Position numbers and translations under genes: made by a program | Shown here: positions 37,857-46,612 of the stretch, one piece after another | Layout of the letters: every line of letters begins with the position of its first letter | Position numbering within the stretch: the first letter of the stretch is position 1 | The notes under the pieces: generated by a model | What the model saw: the letters and a program-made list of their open reading frames with translations, nothing else | What the model was told of the DNA's origin: nothing | The model's database searches: none | DNA from: Sphingobacterium bovisgrunnientis | GTDB lineage: Bacteria; Bacteroidota; Bacteroidia; Sphingobacteriales; Sphingobacteriaceae | DNA: 64,000 bases | Assembly (NCBI RefSeq): GCF_009829085.1 | Contig: NZ_WUQY01000003.1 | Location: 143,940-207,939, forward strand | Direction: 5' to 3'

Positions 37857-39068
37857 ATGAAAAAGATATTTAACACATTCATACTAGCAATAAGTATTGC
37901 GTTTAGTAATTCGTGTACTGAAGAAAAACACATATCCTATGAAGGCGGTCTTGCAATAGAAGGTAAAGTCTCCAATATTCAGATAGAACCAACAGCTGGA
38001 GGAGGAATCTTAACTTACAGTTTGCCTTCTGACCAATCATTATCCTATGTGCTGGCTGAAGTCGAAATGCCAGATGGTTCTAAGCGAGAATTCGTTTCTT
38101 CCAAATATATCAATACGATTGAGATTATAGGATTGGCAAAGGAGCAAGTTCACAAAGTAAATGTATATGCTGTAAGCAGAGGTAATGTTAAGTCAGAGCC
38201 AACAACAATGAATTTAACTCCATTGACTCCTCCTTATTTAAAAGTATTTGAGAGTCTATCAATTGAGCCTGATTTTGGGGGCGTAAAAATCAGATGGAAT
38301 AATGATAGTGAAGCTAATTTGGGGGCTATATTATTGGCTAATGACAGCTTGGGAGAATTTGGTCAATATAATTCCATTTATTCTAATGCGAAAAGTTTGA
38401 CACATTCATTCAGAGGAATGAAGACTGAAGAAAATTATTTTGGATTATTTGTCAAAGATAGATGGGGCAATACTTCAGATACATTGTATAAACACCTCAC
38501 GCCATTATACGAAAGTTTGCTAGATCGCAGTAAATTCAAAAAGGTAGAGCTTCCAGGAGATGCTATATTATTTCCATTATCAGAGCCTACTGTACGTTTT
38601 GAGTTTTTGTGGGATAATATCTATATGCGTACTTGGGCAGAAGGTTTTACCTACAAAACTATGACGACTAATGATACACGTGATTTCCCTTTACATATTA
38701 CTATGGATTTGGGAGTAAATGCAAAGGTTACAAGAATGCGGTTGATGCATTACTACAAATTTGAGAATAGAGCTGTAAAAGCCTTTGAAATTTGGGGACA
38801 TCCAGGTCCACCGCCTGTAGATGGTAGTTGGGACGGTTGGATTAAATTAGGAGAGTACGAACAATTTAAACCTTCAGGTATCACTGCAGCAGGCTCAGCA
38901 GCAAGTGTTGTAACGGAAGCAGATAAGAAATTCTGGGAAGGTGGAGACAATCTTAACTTAGACAGTGAACCCACTGTTCGTTATATACGAATAAAAGGTC
39001 TTAAAAATTGGTCAAATAGCAAGAACATGAGTTTTGCTGAGGTAATGTTCTGGGGTAGTGAAATTTAA
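37857..39068 (+). CDS. lipoprotein with DUF4959/DUF5126/DUF5000-type domains (discoidin-like C-terminus)
   Basis: A 403-residue lipoprotein (Cys20 in SNSCTEEKH). It seems to hold two Ig/fibronectin-like domains (about 35-125 and 130-220) and a C-terminal F5/8-type beta domain, with FPLHITMDLGVNAKVTRMR and a final YIRIKGL and SFAEVMFWG typical of discoidin-like carbohydrate-binding domains. Such DUF5000 proteins are frequent third genes of SusCD operons. It should sit on the cell surface and bind sugar. It follows susD by 16 bases. Confidence 0.78.
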   Translation: MKKIFNTFILAISIAFSNSCTEEKHISYEGGLAIEGKVSNIQIEPTAGGGILTYSLPSDQSLSYVLAEVEMPDGSKREFVSSKYINTIEIIGLAKEQVHKVNVYAVSRGNVKSEPTTMNLTPLTPPYLKVFESLSIEPDFGGVKIRWNNDSEANLGAILLANDSLGEFGQYNSIYSNAKSLTHSFRGMKTEENYFGLFVKDRWGNTSDTLYKHLTPLYESLLDRSKFKKVELPGDAILFPLSEPTVRFEFLWDNIYMRTWAEGFTYKTMTTNDTRDFPLHITMDLGVNAKVTRMRLMHYYKFENRAVKAFEIWGHPGPPPVDGSWDGWIKLGEYEQFKPSGITAAGSAASVVTEADKKFWEGGDNLNLDSEPTVRYIRIKGLKNWSNSKNMSFAEVMFWGSEI

Positions 39069-39078
39069 GATACATTCT

Positions 39079-39771
39079 ATGAAAAAAATATTTGTAACAA
39101 TTATTGGCTGTATGTTTTTATCGACATTTTACAATTGTACGAAAAATGGAGATATTTCAAAATACATTGCCGCTGGAGAAACTCAATACGCTGCAAAACC
39201 TGAAAATTTGGTCGCTTTATCGGGAGACAATCGTATCATGTTAAGATGGAATATTCTTTCGGATCCCAATATTGTAAAAGCAAGAGTTTATTGGCGAAAC
39301 AAGTCTGATTCTGTAGATGTATCCATATCTCGAAAACCTGGCATTGATACGATAGAGACAGTCATACCTCTTGCAGAGGGAGTTTATAGTTTTGATGTTG
39401 TTCATTTTCATGATAATGGTGTTAAATCATTGTCAAGCAATGTAAGTGGTAGATCTTATGGTGATTTTTATAAATCAACTTTGTTTAATAGAATCATTAC
39501 TAATGTAGCATTTACACCATCTAATCAAGGTGTAGCTATTACTTGGGGACCTTCGCCCAATACATCTATTGGTACACAATTATACTATATTACAACTGCG
39601 GCTACAGGAAACCTACCGAGATACCCGATTGCGCTACCTACAGTGTCATCTTCATCCTATACTCGTGTTGAAAACAATATTAACATGGAATATAGAACAA
39701 TGTATAAGCCTGATACAGCTGCAATTGACACATTCTATGCCCCTGTACAATTAATACCTATAAAATACTGA
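39079..39771 (+). CDS. DUF4998-type lipoprotein
   Basis: A 230-residue exported protein. I chose the ATG at 39079 (MKKIFVTIIGCMFLSTFYNC), since the upstream in-frame GTG falls inside the preceding gene. The signal has a relaxed lipobox (FYNC). The main domain (residues about 40-150; LVALSGDNRIMLRWNILSD, KARVYWRNKSDSVD) is fibronectin-like and matches DUF4998 by character, usually found in SusCD operons. The C-terminal half is a second similar domain. Likely a surface accessory binding protein. Confidence 0.7.
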   Translation: MKKIFVTIIGCMFLSTFYNCTKNGDISKYIAAGETQYAAKPENLVALSGDNRIMLRWNILSDPNIVKARVYWRNKSDSVDVSISRKPGIDTIETVIPLAEGVYSFDVVHFHDNGVKSLSSNVSGRSYGDFYKSTLFNRIITNVAFTPSNQGVAITWGPSPNTSIGTQLYYITTAATGNLPRYPIALPTVSSSSYTRVENNINMEYRTMYKPDTAAIDTFYAPVQLIPIKY

Positions 39772-39773
39772 TT

Positions 39774-40865
39774 GTGATTAAATATATTATTTTTACCTAT
39801 TTGGGATTGGTTAGCTGTTCGCCAAATGAACAGCTGCCAGCTCCAGATATTGTATCTAAAGATACGACAGAAGTTATTGAGCCGATTAAAACAAAGTATA
39901 TCTCAGACTTAGTTTTACTTTATCATGGTGGAACCCATAGATTAGATTATACGGAAGAAGAATTGGCTCCATATATATCCATTTCGAATGAGGGAAAACG
40001 TAGTTGGCTGTATGATGGATTTCTTTTTATTGAATTTAAAGATAATAAGGGTTCTATGTATGCAGAAGGTTATGGAGGGAAACCTGCAGGTAAAAATGAA
40101 TGGATGTGGTTAATATCGAGGAATTTAGAAGAAGGTAAAGGAGTTTCTGCATTAAATAGTGCACTTGGCAAATTATATAAGCGTAAAGAGTTACCAAAGC
40201 GAGATAGAAAGGTAGTTCTTACGCTACCAGAACCAATTAAAGATTTTGAAAATTGGGGTTTGGCAGATGCTAAAAAATTAAATTTTAGAAATAACACGGA
40301 CAGAGTAACTGCATCTAAATGGTATATTGATTATGCCTTGGATGAGTGGAAAAAGAAAAATTTCGAGAATGTAACATTAGATGGTTTTTATTGGGTAGCA
40401 GAGACTCAAAAGAATTCAGATAATATATTGGTTGAAATTGGAAATTACATACGTAGTAAGGGGTTGAAATTTTATTGGATACCCTATATGTATGCACAAG
40501 GAGCTGAAAAATGGAAAGAAGCGGGTTTTGATGTTGCTTATCAACAGCCAAATTATTTTTTTCAACTAGATCGGCCTAAGACATTGTTTGATAGAGCTAT
40601 AGCTAATAGTGAACAATACAAGATGGGATTAGAGATGGAATTTGATGATAATATATTAGATCCTCAATTTAGAGCCCGATACTATGATTATATTGATGCT
40701 TTTCAAAATGCTAAAGCATGGGATAAATTACCTATAGCATACTACGAAGGTGGAGGTACTTGGCTTAAGATGTTTAGATCGAATGACCCTGTATTGCGAA
40801 AAGCATACCATGATTTAGCAACAATTATAATTAACAGACAATTAAGAGAAGATTCAAAATACTAA
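39774..40865 (+). CDS. DUF4855-type lipoprotein, possible glycan-active TIM-barrel protein
   Basis: A 363-residue lipoprotein starting with GTG (39774), two bases after the previous stop; lipobox LVSC at Cys15. The domain (YISDLVLLYHGG, VTLDGFYWVAETQ, LKFYWIPYMYAQGAEKW, YQQPNYFF, IAYYEGGGTW) matches DUF4855 in character: a chain of strands ending in acidic and aromatic residues, like a TIM barrel of the glycosidase type. Candidate catalytic residues include the Asp in TLDGFYW and the Glu in GLEMEFDDN. No activity of the family is known to me. It lies in the SusCD operon, so it may cleave the imported glycan at the surface. Confidence 0.72.
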   Translation: MIKYIIFTYLGLVSCSPNEQLPAPDIVSKDTTEVIEPIKTKYISDLVLLYHGGTHRLDYTEEELAPYISISNEGKRSWLYDGFLFIEFKDNKGSMYAEGYGGKPAGKNEWMWLISRNLEEGKGVSALNSALGKLYKRKELPKRDRKVVLTLPEPIKDFENWGLADAKKLNFRNNTDRVTASKWYIDYALDEWKKKNFENVTLDGFYWVAETQKNSDNILVEIGNYIRSKGLKFYWIPYMYAQGAEKWKEAGFDVAYQQPNYFFQLDRPKTLFDRAIANSEQYKMGLEMEFDDNILDPQFRARYYDYIDAFQNAKAWDKLPIAYYEGGGTWLKMFRSNDPVLRKAYHDLATIIINRQLREDSKY

Positions 40866-40877
40866 CTATAAAATAAC

Positions 40878-42827
40878 ATGCTGAAAAAACATTTAATACT
40901 AGCTTTCGCTATTTGTTTAGGCTATAGCGCTGAAGCACAATTTGTGAATCACGGTCCACAAGTTTTTGCGGCAGCAATTCAGGGCAGTCATTTTATCAAA
41001 GATAAATCTAACAAGGAATATGTCTTTACTGTAGTGAGAGGCGTACCAGCACGATTAGTTGGTTATGAGTTGTCGTCACAAAAGTTGATTGTCAATTCTG
41101 AATTGCACGGTACCGATGGGGCGTGGGATATGGAGGTTTCTTCGGACAATGTAATTTACATTTCTGGAAACGGAAAAATGTATAGTTATTCATTAGGTGA
41201 TAAAGAAGCGAAGGACTTGGGCGTTGTATTGCCAAATCAGAAAGTCGTGTGGGATTTGGTAGCCGGTAAAGACGGTAAAATATATGGAGGAACATATCCC
41301 GGCTGTCAGGTTTTTGAATATGATTCCAAAACAGGATTCAGAGATGTTGGCATGGGCACTGTACAACATGGCGAAGATTATGTCCGTAGCGTAGTGTTTG
41401 ATCAGAAAACCAATAAGGTGTATGCAGGTGTTGGTTCGCATGCAGGATTGGTCGAAATCGATTTGAAATCGAGTGTTAAATCACAATTAATAGCAGAAGA
41501 AGATAAGCATCACGAATTCATGTACGACATGGAATTGATTGCTGATGTCAAAGGAGGTGATCGTATTATCGGTTGGTTCAATAGTGCAAAAAAACTTGAA
41601 ACTGTTATTTATAACCTTAAAACTAAGAGGTACGAAAAGAGATTTTCGACGATTGAGGTAAAATCAATAGCAAAGAAGGATAAGTCTAATCTGATTTATT
41701 ATACTGCTGCAGGAAAAGTTTTTGTATTAGATTTTGCAGATAATAAGTTAGAACCAAAAGAAATTGCTAAAATCAATGGACGAGGAAGAGCAGGTTATTT
41801 CGATAATAATGGACATTACAATGTGATTACTGCTTCGCATAAAGTTTATACAGTAAACGTGACTACAGGAGAAATTGTCAAAGAAATTACGCTGGATGTA
41901 CCCAAAGCACCAATTAGTATTCAGTCAATTTTTTGGGGACCAGACAATAAAGTATGGAGTGGAGGTTACTTAGCCGGTAATCATGGAACATACGATCCGG
42001 AAACTGGCAAGCACGAAAACTATATGGGCTTGCACCAAAGTGAAGGGATGGGAAGCTTAGGTAATACAATTTATTTTGGTAATTATACCCATGCCGAGTT
42101 ATTTTCATATGATGTGACGAAACCATGGAATCTTCGCGTTGGGAGTCCAAAATTTATTGGAGCAATCAAAAATCAGGATAGACCATTTGCTGTGTTACCA
42201 ATAGCGAGTCGCCAAGAGGTTTTATTTGGTACAGTTCCCGGCTATGGACGTTTGGGAGGAGCAATTACACATTTGGATGTGAAAACGGATAAATATGAAA
42301 CTTATGAAAATGTAATACCTAACCATTCCGTAATGTCGTTCATCACATTTGATGGGAAAATAATCGGAGGAACGTCTATTTCAGGTGGATTAGGAGCTAT
42401 TCCAACAGAAAAAAGAGGTAAAATATTTGAATGGGATCCTATCAATAAGAAAGTTCTATGGACTGATTCCATCGATAACCATTGGTCTATAACAGGACTT
42501 TTTAAAGGTCCTGACAATGAATTATGGGCTTTCGCAGATGGTACATTAGTGAAATATGATGTGCACAAACGTAAAGTCGTATTTAAGAAAGAAGTTTACA
42601 AGTATAACCAATTTCCAAGTCATATTTGGCGTAATGGTTTGGCGATCTCACATCCCAATGGTTTGATTTATTTCACATTAACAGATAAATTTTATAGTTA
42701 TGACATTAAAAATGATGAACTTAAGATGTTAATGGATAAACCTAGCTTAATGATTTTAGGAACAAATAATAAGGTTTATTTTAGGATTGGGACGGACTTA
42801 TGGAGTTATACTCCACAAGGATATTAA
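40878..42827 (+). CDS. secreted beta-propeller-like protein of unknown function
   Basis: A 649-residue protein with a signal peptide (1-20, cleaved near AEAQ). The sequence is made of many short blades of the type YDVTKPWNL, LVAGKDGKIYGGTYPG and SVVFDQKTNKVYAGVGS, fitting one or two propellers. It has no clear catalytic signature. Possible roles are a carbohydrate lyase, a binding protein or a quinoprotein-like domain. It lies 12 bases after the DUF4855 gene and 21 before a cytochrome-dehydrogenase, which suggests work on the same substrate in the periplasm. Confidence 0.68.
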   Translation: MLKKHLILAFAICLGYSAEAQFVNHGPQVFAAAIQGSHFIKDKSNKEYVFTVVRGVPARLVGYELSSQKLIVNSELHGTDGAWDMEVSSDNVIYISGNGKMYSYSLGDKEAKDLGVVLPNQKVVWDLVAGKDGKIYGGTYPGCQVFEYDSKTGFRDVGMGTVQHGEDYVRSVVFDQKTNKVYAGVGSHAGLVEIDLKSSVKSQLIAEEDKHHEFMYDMELIADVKGGDRIIGWFNSAKKLETVIYNLKTKRYEKRFSTIEVKSIAKKDKSNLIYYTAAGKVFVLDFADNKLEPKEIAKINGRGRAGYFDNNGHYNVITASHKVYTVNVTTGEIVKEITLDVPKAPISIQSIFWGPDNKVWSGGYLAGNHGTYDPETGKHENYMGLHQSEGMGSLGNTIYFGNYTHAELFSYDVTKPWNLRVGSPKFIGAIKNQDRPFAVLPIASRQEVLFGTVPGYGRLGGAITHLDVKTDKYETYENVIPNHSVMSFITFDGKIIGGTSISGGLGAIPTEKRGKIFEWDPINKKVLWTDSIDNHWSITGLFKGPDNELWAFADGTLVKYDVHKRKVVFKKEVYKYNQFPSHIWRNGLAISHPNGLIYFTLTDKFYSYDIKNDELKMLMDKPSLMILGTNNKVYFRIGTDLWSYTPQGY

Positions 42828-42848
42828 ATTGCCACTAAACAATAACCT

Positions 42849-44381
42849 GTGAAATTAAATACATTGATCATAATCGCTATGCTTGGTTCTCTGATTAGTA
42901 CCATAGCTTGTGATAGCATCTCTCAAAAAGAATTTATTGACTATTTAAAAATAGGTGAGAATTCCTACGTAGGTATTTCAACTATTCAAGAAAATCTGGA
43001 TGTTCCTTGGGATATTCAATTCAATGAAAGTACTAATTCTTTGTTTGTGACGGAGATTAAAGGTAGACTATCTGAAATTGATTTATCGGATAATAGTATG
43101 CACCACCTGTACGATGTACCCAATGTGTTTCATGAAAGGACTGCAGGACTATTAGGAATGGCAATTCATCCAGATTTCGTTAAAAAGCCATTTATCTACG
43201 TGTGTTACACGGTAAAAAATGGGGAAGAAATATTTTCTGAGTTAGCAAAATTGGAGTACAAGGATAGAAAAGTCGTAGGCAGCAAGATTCTCTTAAAAAT
43301 TGAGGGTGCAAATGGACACAATGGCTCAAGATTGCTATTTGATAACGAAGGCTTTTTATATTGGGCTACAGGAGATGCTCATTCATTGACACATGCGCAA
43401 GATTCAACAACTTTAAATGGAAAAGTGTTGCGCATGACTGATCATGGTCATATCCCGACAGATAATCCTATCGCAAATTCATATGTCTATGCGTGGGGAT
43501 TCCGAAATATTCAGGGCATGACGTTGACAGCAAAAGGAAATATCATGACTTCGGAACATGGTGATGCTATTGAAGATGAGATCAATTGGGTCAGACCAAG
43601 ACATAATTATGGCTGGATTGAAATTGAAGGTTATCACGATACTGAACAAGAAAAAATTATAGCGTCTAAAAGTCCGCGTACAGAACCTATAAAAGCTTGG
43701 ACACCAGTAATCGCACCAGCAGGATTGAAATATTATGCGAATAGTTTTATTCCCGAATGGGAAAATAGTTTATTGTTAGTAAGTCTTAAAAATCAAAGCT
43801 TGCGCGTATTAAAATTGGATGCAAACCAAACTAAAATTGTAGAAGAGAAAACTTATTTGAAAGATCATTATGGTAGAATGAGAGCTGTCACTACAGATAA
43901 TAAAGGCAATGTATATATCGCAACGAGTAACCGAGATTGGAATCCGCAAAAGGGATTTCCAGTGAAAACGGATGACCGTATTTTAAAAATCGAGAAAATT
44001 GCTACTAAACCTGAAACTTATTTGAGTGAATATGTCGAAGATAAGTCATTAATCAAAGACGGGAAAACTCTTTATAATATGTATTGCATGTCTTGTCACA
44101 AAGAAGATGGAAAAGGTATTACAGGGACATTTCCGCCATTAGTAAAAACACCGACAATTGAAAACAAGGAAAAATTGATACGGATCATACTAAATGGTTT
44201 GCATGGAGAAATAAAGGTAAACGGTGTAAAATATGATCAAGCTATGCCTTCATTTAAATTCCTATCTGATCAAGAAATCGCTAAAATCGCAAGTTACGTC
44301 CGCACAGGCTTTGGCAATTTATGGTCAGCTATTGGTGAGACAGAAGTGATGTTAAGTAGACAGGATTCAATCAAGAATTAA
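42849..44381 (+). CDS. PQQ-type sugar dehydrogenase fused to cytochrome c (lipoprotein)
   Basis: A 510-residue protein with a GTG start (42849) and a lipoprotein-like signal (Cys21 in STIACDS). Residues 50-390 form a soluble glucose/sorbosone dehydrogenase-like propeller, with GLLGMAIHPDF, GEDIFSELAKLEY-like blades and EHGDAIEDEINWVRPRHNYGW, the family core. A cytochrome c domain follows: CMSCH at 413-417 binds haem and a Met in QAMPSFKFLSD is the likely axial ligand. It should oxidise a sugar or alcohol in the periplasm and pass electrons to the respiratory chain. PQQ must come from elsewhere, as no pqq genes are in the window. Confidence 0.85.
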   Translation: MKLNTLIIIAMLGSLISTIACDSISQKEFIDYLKIGENSYVGISTIQENLDVPWDIQFNESTNSLFVTEIKGRLSEIDLSDNSMHHLYDVPNVFHERTAGLLGMAIHPDFVKKPFIYVCYTVKNGEEIFSELAKLEYKDRKVVGSKILLKIEGANGHNGSRLLFDNEGFLYWATGDAHSLTHAQDSTTLNGKVLRMTDHGHIPTDNPIANSYVYAWGFRNIQGMTLTAKGNIMTSEHGDAIEDEINWVRPRHNYGWIEIEGYHDTEQEKIIASKSPRTEPIKAWTPVIAPAGLKYYANSFIPEWENSLLLVSLKNQSLRVLKLDANQTKIVEEKTYLKDHYGRMRAVTTDNKGNVYIATSNRDWNPQKGFPVKTDDRILKIEKIATKPETYLSEYVEDKSLIKDGKTLYNMYCMSCHKEDGKGITGTFPPLVKTPTIENKEKLIRIILNGLHGEIKVNGVKYDQAMPSFKFLSDQEIAKIASYVRTGFGNLWSAIGETEVMLSRQDSIKN

Positions 44382-44385
44382 CAAT

Positions 44386-45588
44386 ATGAAAAAAATTATA
44401 AATATTTTGGGACCAGGCATCATTACAGCTGCGCTAGTATTTGGTCCTAGCAAGATGACAATTACTTCCAAGATGGGAGCAGATTACTCTTATTCACTTC
44501 TGTGGATTGTCATTGTTGCCTTATTTTTTATGGGAGCCTATACGGCGATGTGCTCTCGAATTGGTGCCACACAAGACAAAACATTATTGACCCTTATCAA
44601 AGAACATTTTAATAAAGGTATTGGTGTGGCTATTGGAATAGGGATTTTTTTGGTAGCGACATCTTTTCAAGCTGGTAATAGTATTGGCGTGGGAATCGCT
44701 ATTGGCGAAGCTACGGGTACACCGATGACTATTTGGATTGTCACCTTTACCGTATTAGGTATTGTGTTGTTATTTTTTCCATCTTTTTATAAGGTAATGG
44801 AAAAATTAATGATAGGCTTGGTTTTAGTGATGTTGGCTTGTTTTATAGCTACTTTATTTTTGACGGATGTTAATTTTTTACATTTCTTTAAAGGATTTGC
44901 GCCTAGCCTTCCCGATGGTTCTATAGGTCTTATCATAGCTTTTACAGCTTCATGCTTTTCGTTAGTAGGGGCGTTTTACCAGACATATTTGATTCAAGAA
45001 AGAAAAAAAATAAGTAAGCAGAATGTTGATATTAAAAGTTCAGAGCGAGGAGCATTTACAGGCGTTGCAATATTGGGATTTATGAGCGCGTCGGTATTGA
45101 TCTGTGCAGCTGCTGTTTTGAATCCCAAAGGAATTCATGTAAGTAGCGCAGCAGAAATGGGAAAAGCTTTAGAACCTTTATTTGGCAGTTACGCAAGTTC
45201 ATTGTTTTTTGTGGGTTTATTTGGCGCATCTTTTTCATCATTGGTGGGTAATGCGACTGTAGGCGGCGCGTTGTTAGGTGATGCCTTAGGCTTTGGGAGC
45301 AGTCTGAGTTCCAAAAAAGTGAAAATTCTAATTTCTATTGTTATGGTATTGGGCTGTATCGTGGCAATATCATTCGGTAGGTTGCCATTAGAATTAATAG
45401 TCTTGGCACAAAGTGTAACTATTTTCTTAGTTCCTTTTATAGGGATTTCAATTTTTGTGATAGCAAATAGTAAAAAGATAATGGGTGTACATGCAAACAA
45501 TGTTTTCTACAAAGTTGTAGGAGCATTGGGTTTGGCGGTCATTTTTGTCTTAATGTTTAGTAATGTATACGATATGTTTTTGAAGTAA
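44386..45588 (+). CDS. Nramp-fold inner-membrane transporter lacking metal-binding motifs
   Basis: A 400-residue protein with 11 helices. Start and loop pattern (ILGPGIITAALVFGPSKMT, YSYSLLWIVIVA) fit the Nramp family. In true metal transporters TM1 has DPGN and TM6 has MPH. Here TM1 reads FGPSKM (residues 19-24) and TM6 reads SLVGAFYQTY (192-201), so both metal sites are gone. It cannot be called a Mn2+/Fe2+ transporter from these residues. It lies inside a catabolic operon, four bases after the dehydrogenase and one base before the SDR gene, so an organic substrate is a fair guess. The best alternative is a divergent metal transporter. Confidence 0.75.
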   Translation: MKKIINILGPGIITAALVFGPSKMTITSKMGADYSYSLLWIVIVALFFMGAYTAMCSRIGATQDKTLLTLIKEHFNKGIGVAIGIGIFLVATSFQAGNSIGVGIAIGEATGTPMTIWIVTFTVLGIVLLFFPSFYKVMEKLMIGLVLVMLACFIATLFLTDVNFLHFFKGFAPSLPDGSIGLIIAFTASCFSLVGAFYQTYLIQERKKISKQNVDIKSSERGAFTGVAILGFMSASVLICAAAVLNPKGIHVSSAAEMGKALEPLFGSYASSLFFVGLFGASFSSLVGNATVGGALLGDALGFGSSLSSKKVKILISIVMVLGCIVAISFGRLPLELIVLAQSVTIFLVPFIGISIFVIANSKKIMGVHANNVFYKVVGALGLAVIFVLMFSNVYDMFLK

Positions 45589-45589
45589 T

Positions 45590-46612
45590 ATGGAAAATCA
45601 AAATTTAGATGTGTTAGAGCAAAAGTATACCAGACCTTCTGGTGCTTTTTTAGAGGATTTAAAGAATATTGATGGTGATTTTATTTTCTTAGGAATAGGC
45701 GGTAAAATGGGACCGAGTATGGCCAAACTATTGTTGGATGGTCTTCAAGAACTGGGTTTATCGCGCAAGGTATATGGTGTTTCTCGATTTTCGGATGCGG
45801 CGGGAAGAGCGTATTTAGAAAATTTGGGAGTAGAAACTATAGCTTGTGATTTGCTAGATGACGCAGCCTTGCAACAGCTTCCCGAGGTGAAAAATGTAAT
45901 TTACCTAGCAGGGTTTAAATTTGGAGCCACAGGGAAAGAGGATTTTACTTGGGCGATGAATACGTATCTACCAGGGCGTGTAGCTGAAAAATTTAAAAAC
46001 TCCAGAATAGTTGCTTTATCATCCGGTAACGTATTGCCTTTTGTGCCTCTGACCTCGGGAGGAGTGGATGAAACGATTGTGCCTGAGCCAATTGGTGAAT
46101 ATGCACAAAGTACTTTAGGACGTGAGCGTATATTTAGCTATTTCAGCAAAAAGAATAGTACACCAATACTGCTCTATAGATTGAATTATGCTGTAGATTT
46201 TAGATATGGTGTTGTTCGTGAGATCGCGAAACAAGTAAATAATGATACTCCTATTGATTTAAGTAGCAACAATGTAAATGTGATTTGGCAAAGTGACGCA
46301 AATGAAATTGCCTTACGCAGTCTATTGCATTGCGAATCTCCAGCAAAAGTGTTGAATGTAACGGGACCAGAGATTCTATCTATTAAATGGATTGCAGAGA
46401 AATTGGGAACCGCGTTAAATAAGCAACCACAATTTGTCAATGATCCAGAACCTACTGCTTTATTGAATAATGCATCGGAGTGCTTCCGTCTTTTTGGTTA
46501 TCCAAAAGTTAGCATTTTAGAAATTATTGATATTACAGCGCAATGGATATTGAATGGCGGAGACGAATTTGGCAAAGACACACATTTCCAAGAAAGGAAG
46601 GGTAAATTTTAA
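45590..46612 (+). CDS. extended SDR (NAD-dependent epimerase/dehydratase family) with missing catalytic Lys
   Basis: A 340-residue Rossmann-fold protein. The dinucleotide loop is LGIGGKMGPSMAKLL (GxxGxxG spaced as usual). The family triad is Ser in VALSSGNV, Tyr171 and the Lys four residues later; here the position holds Thr175 (YAQST), so the lysine is absent. C-terminal features (ILNVTGPE, EKLGTALN) match extended SDRs. It may be inactive or use another reaction, for example as a dehydratase or isomerase. It overlaps the next gene's ATG by one base (TAATG), showing translational coupling with the DapA-like gene. Confidence 0.78.
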   Translation: MENQNLDVLEQKYTRPSGAFLEDLKNIDGDFIFLGIGGKMGPSMAKLLLDGLQELGLSRKVYGVSRFSDAAGRAYLENLGVETIACDLLDDAALQQLPEVKNVIYLAGFKFGATGKEDFTWAMNTYLPGRVAEKFKNSRIVALSSGNVLPFVPLTSGGVDETIVPEPIGEYAQSTLGRERIFSYFSKKNSTPILLYRLNYAVDFRYGVVREIAKQVNNDTPIDLSSNNVNVIWQSDANEIALRSLLHCESPAKVLNVTGPEILSIKWIAEKLGTALNKQPQFVNDPEPTALLNNASECFRLFGYPKVSILEIIDITAQWILNGGDEFGKDTHFQERKGKF

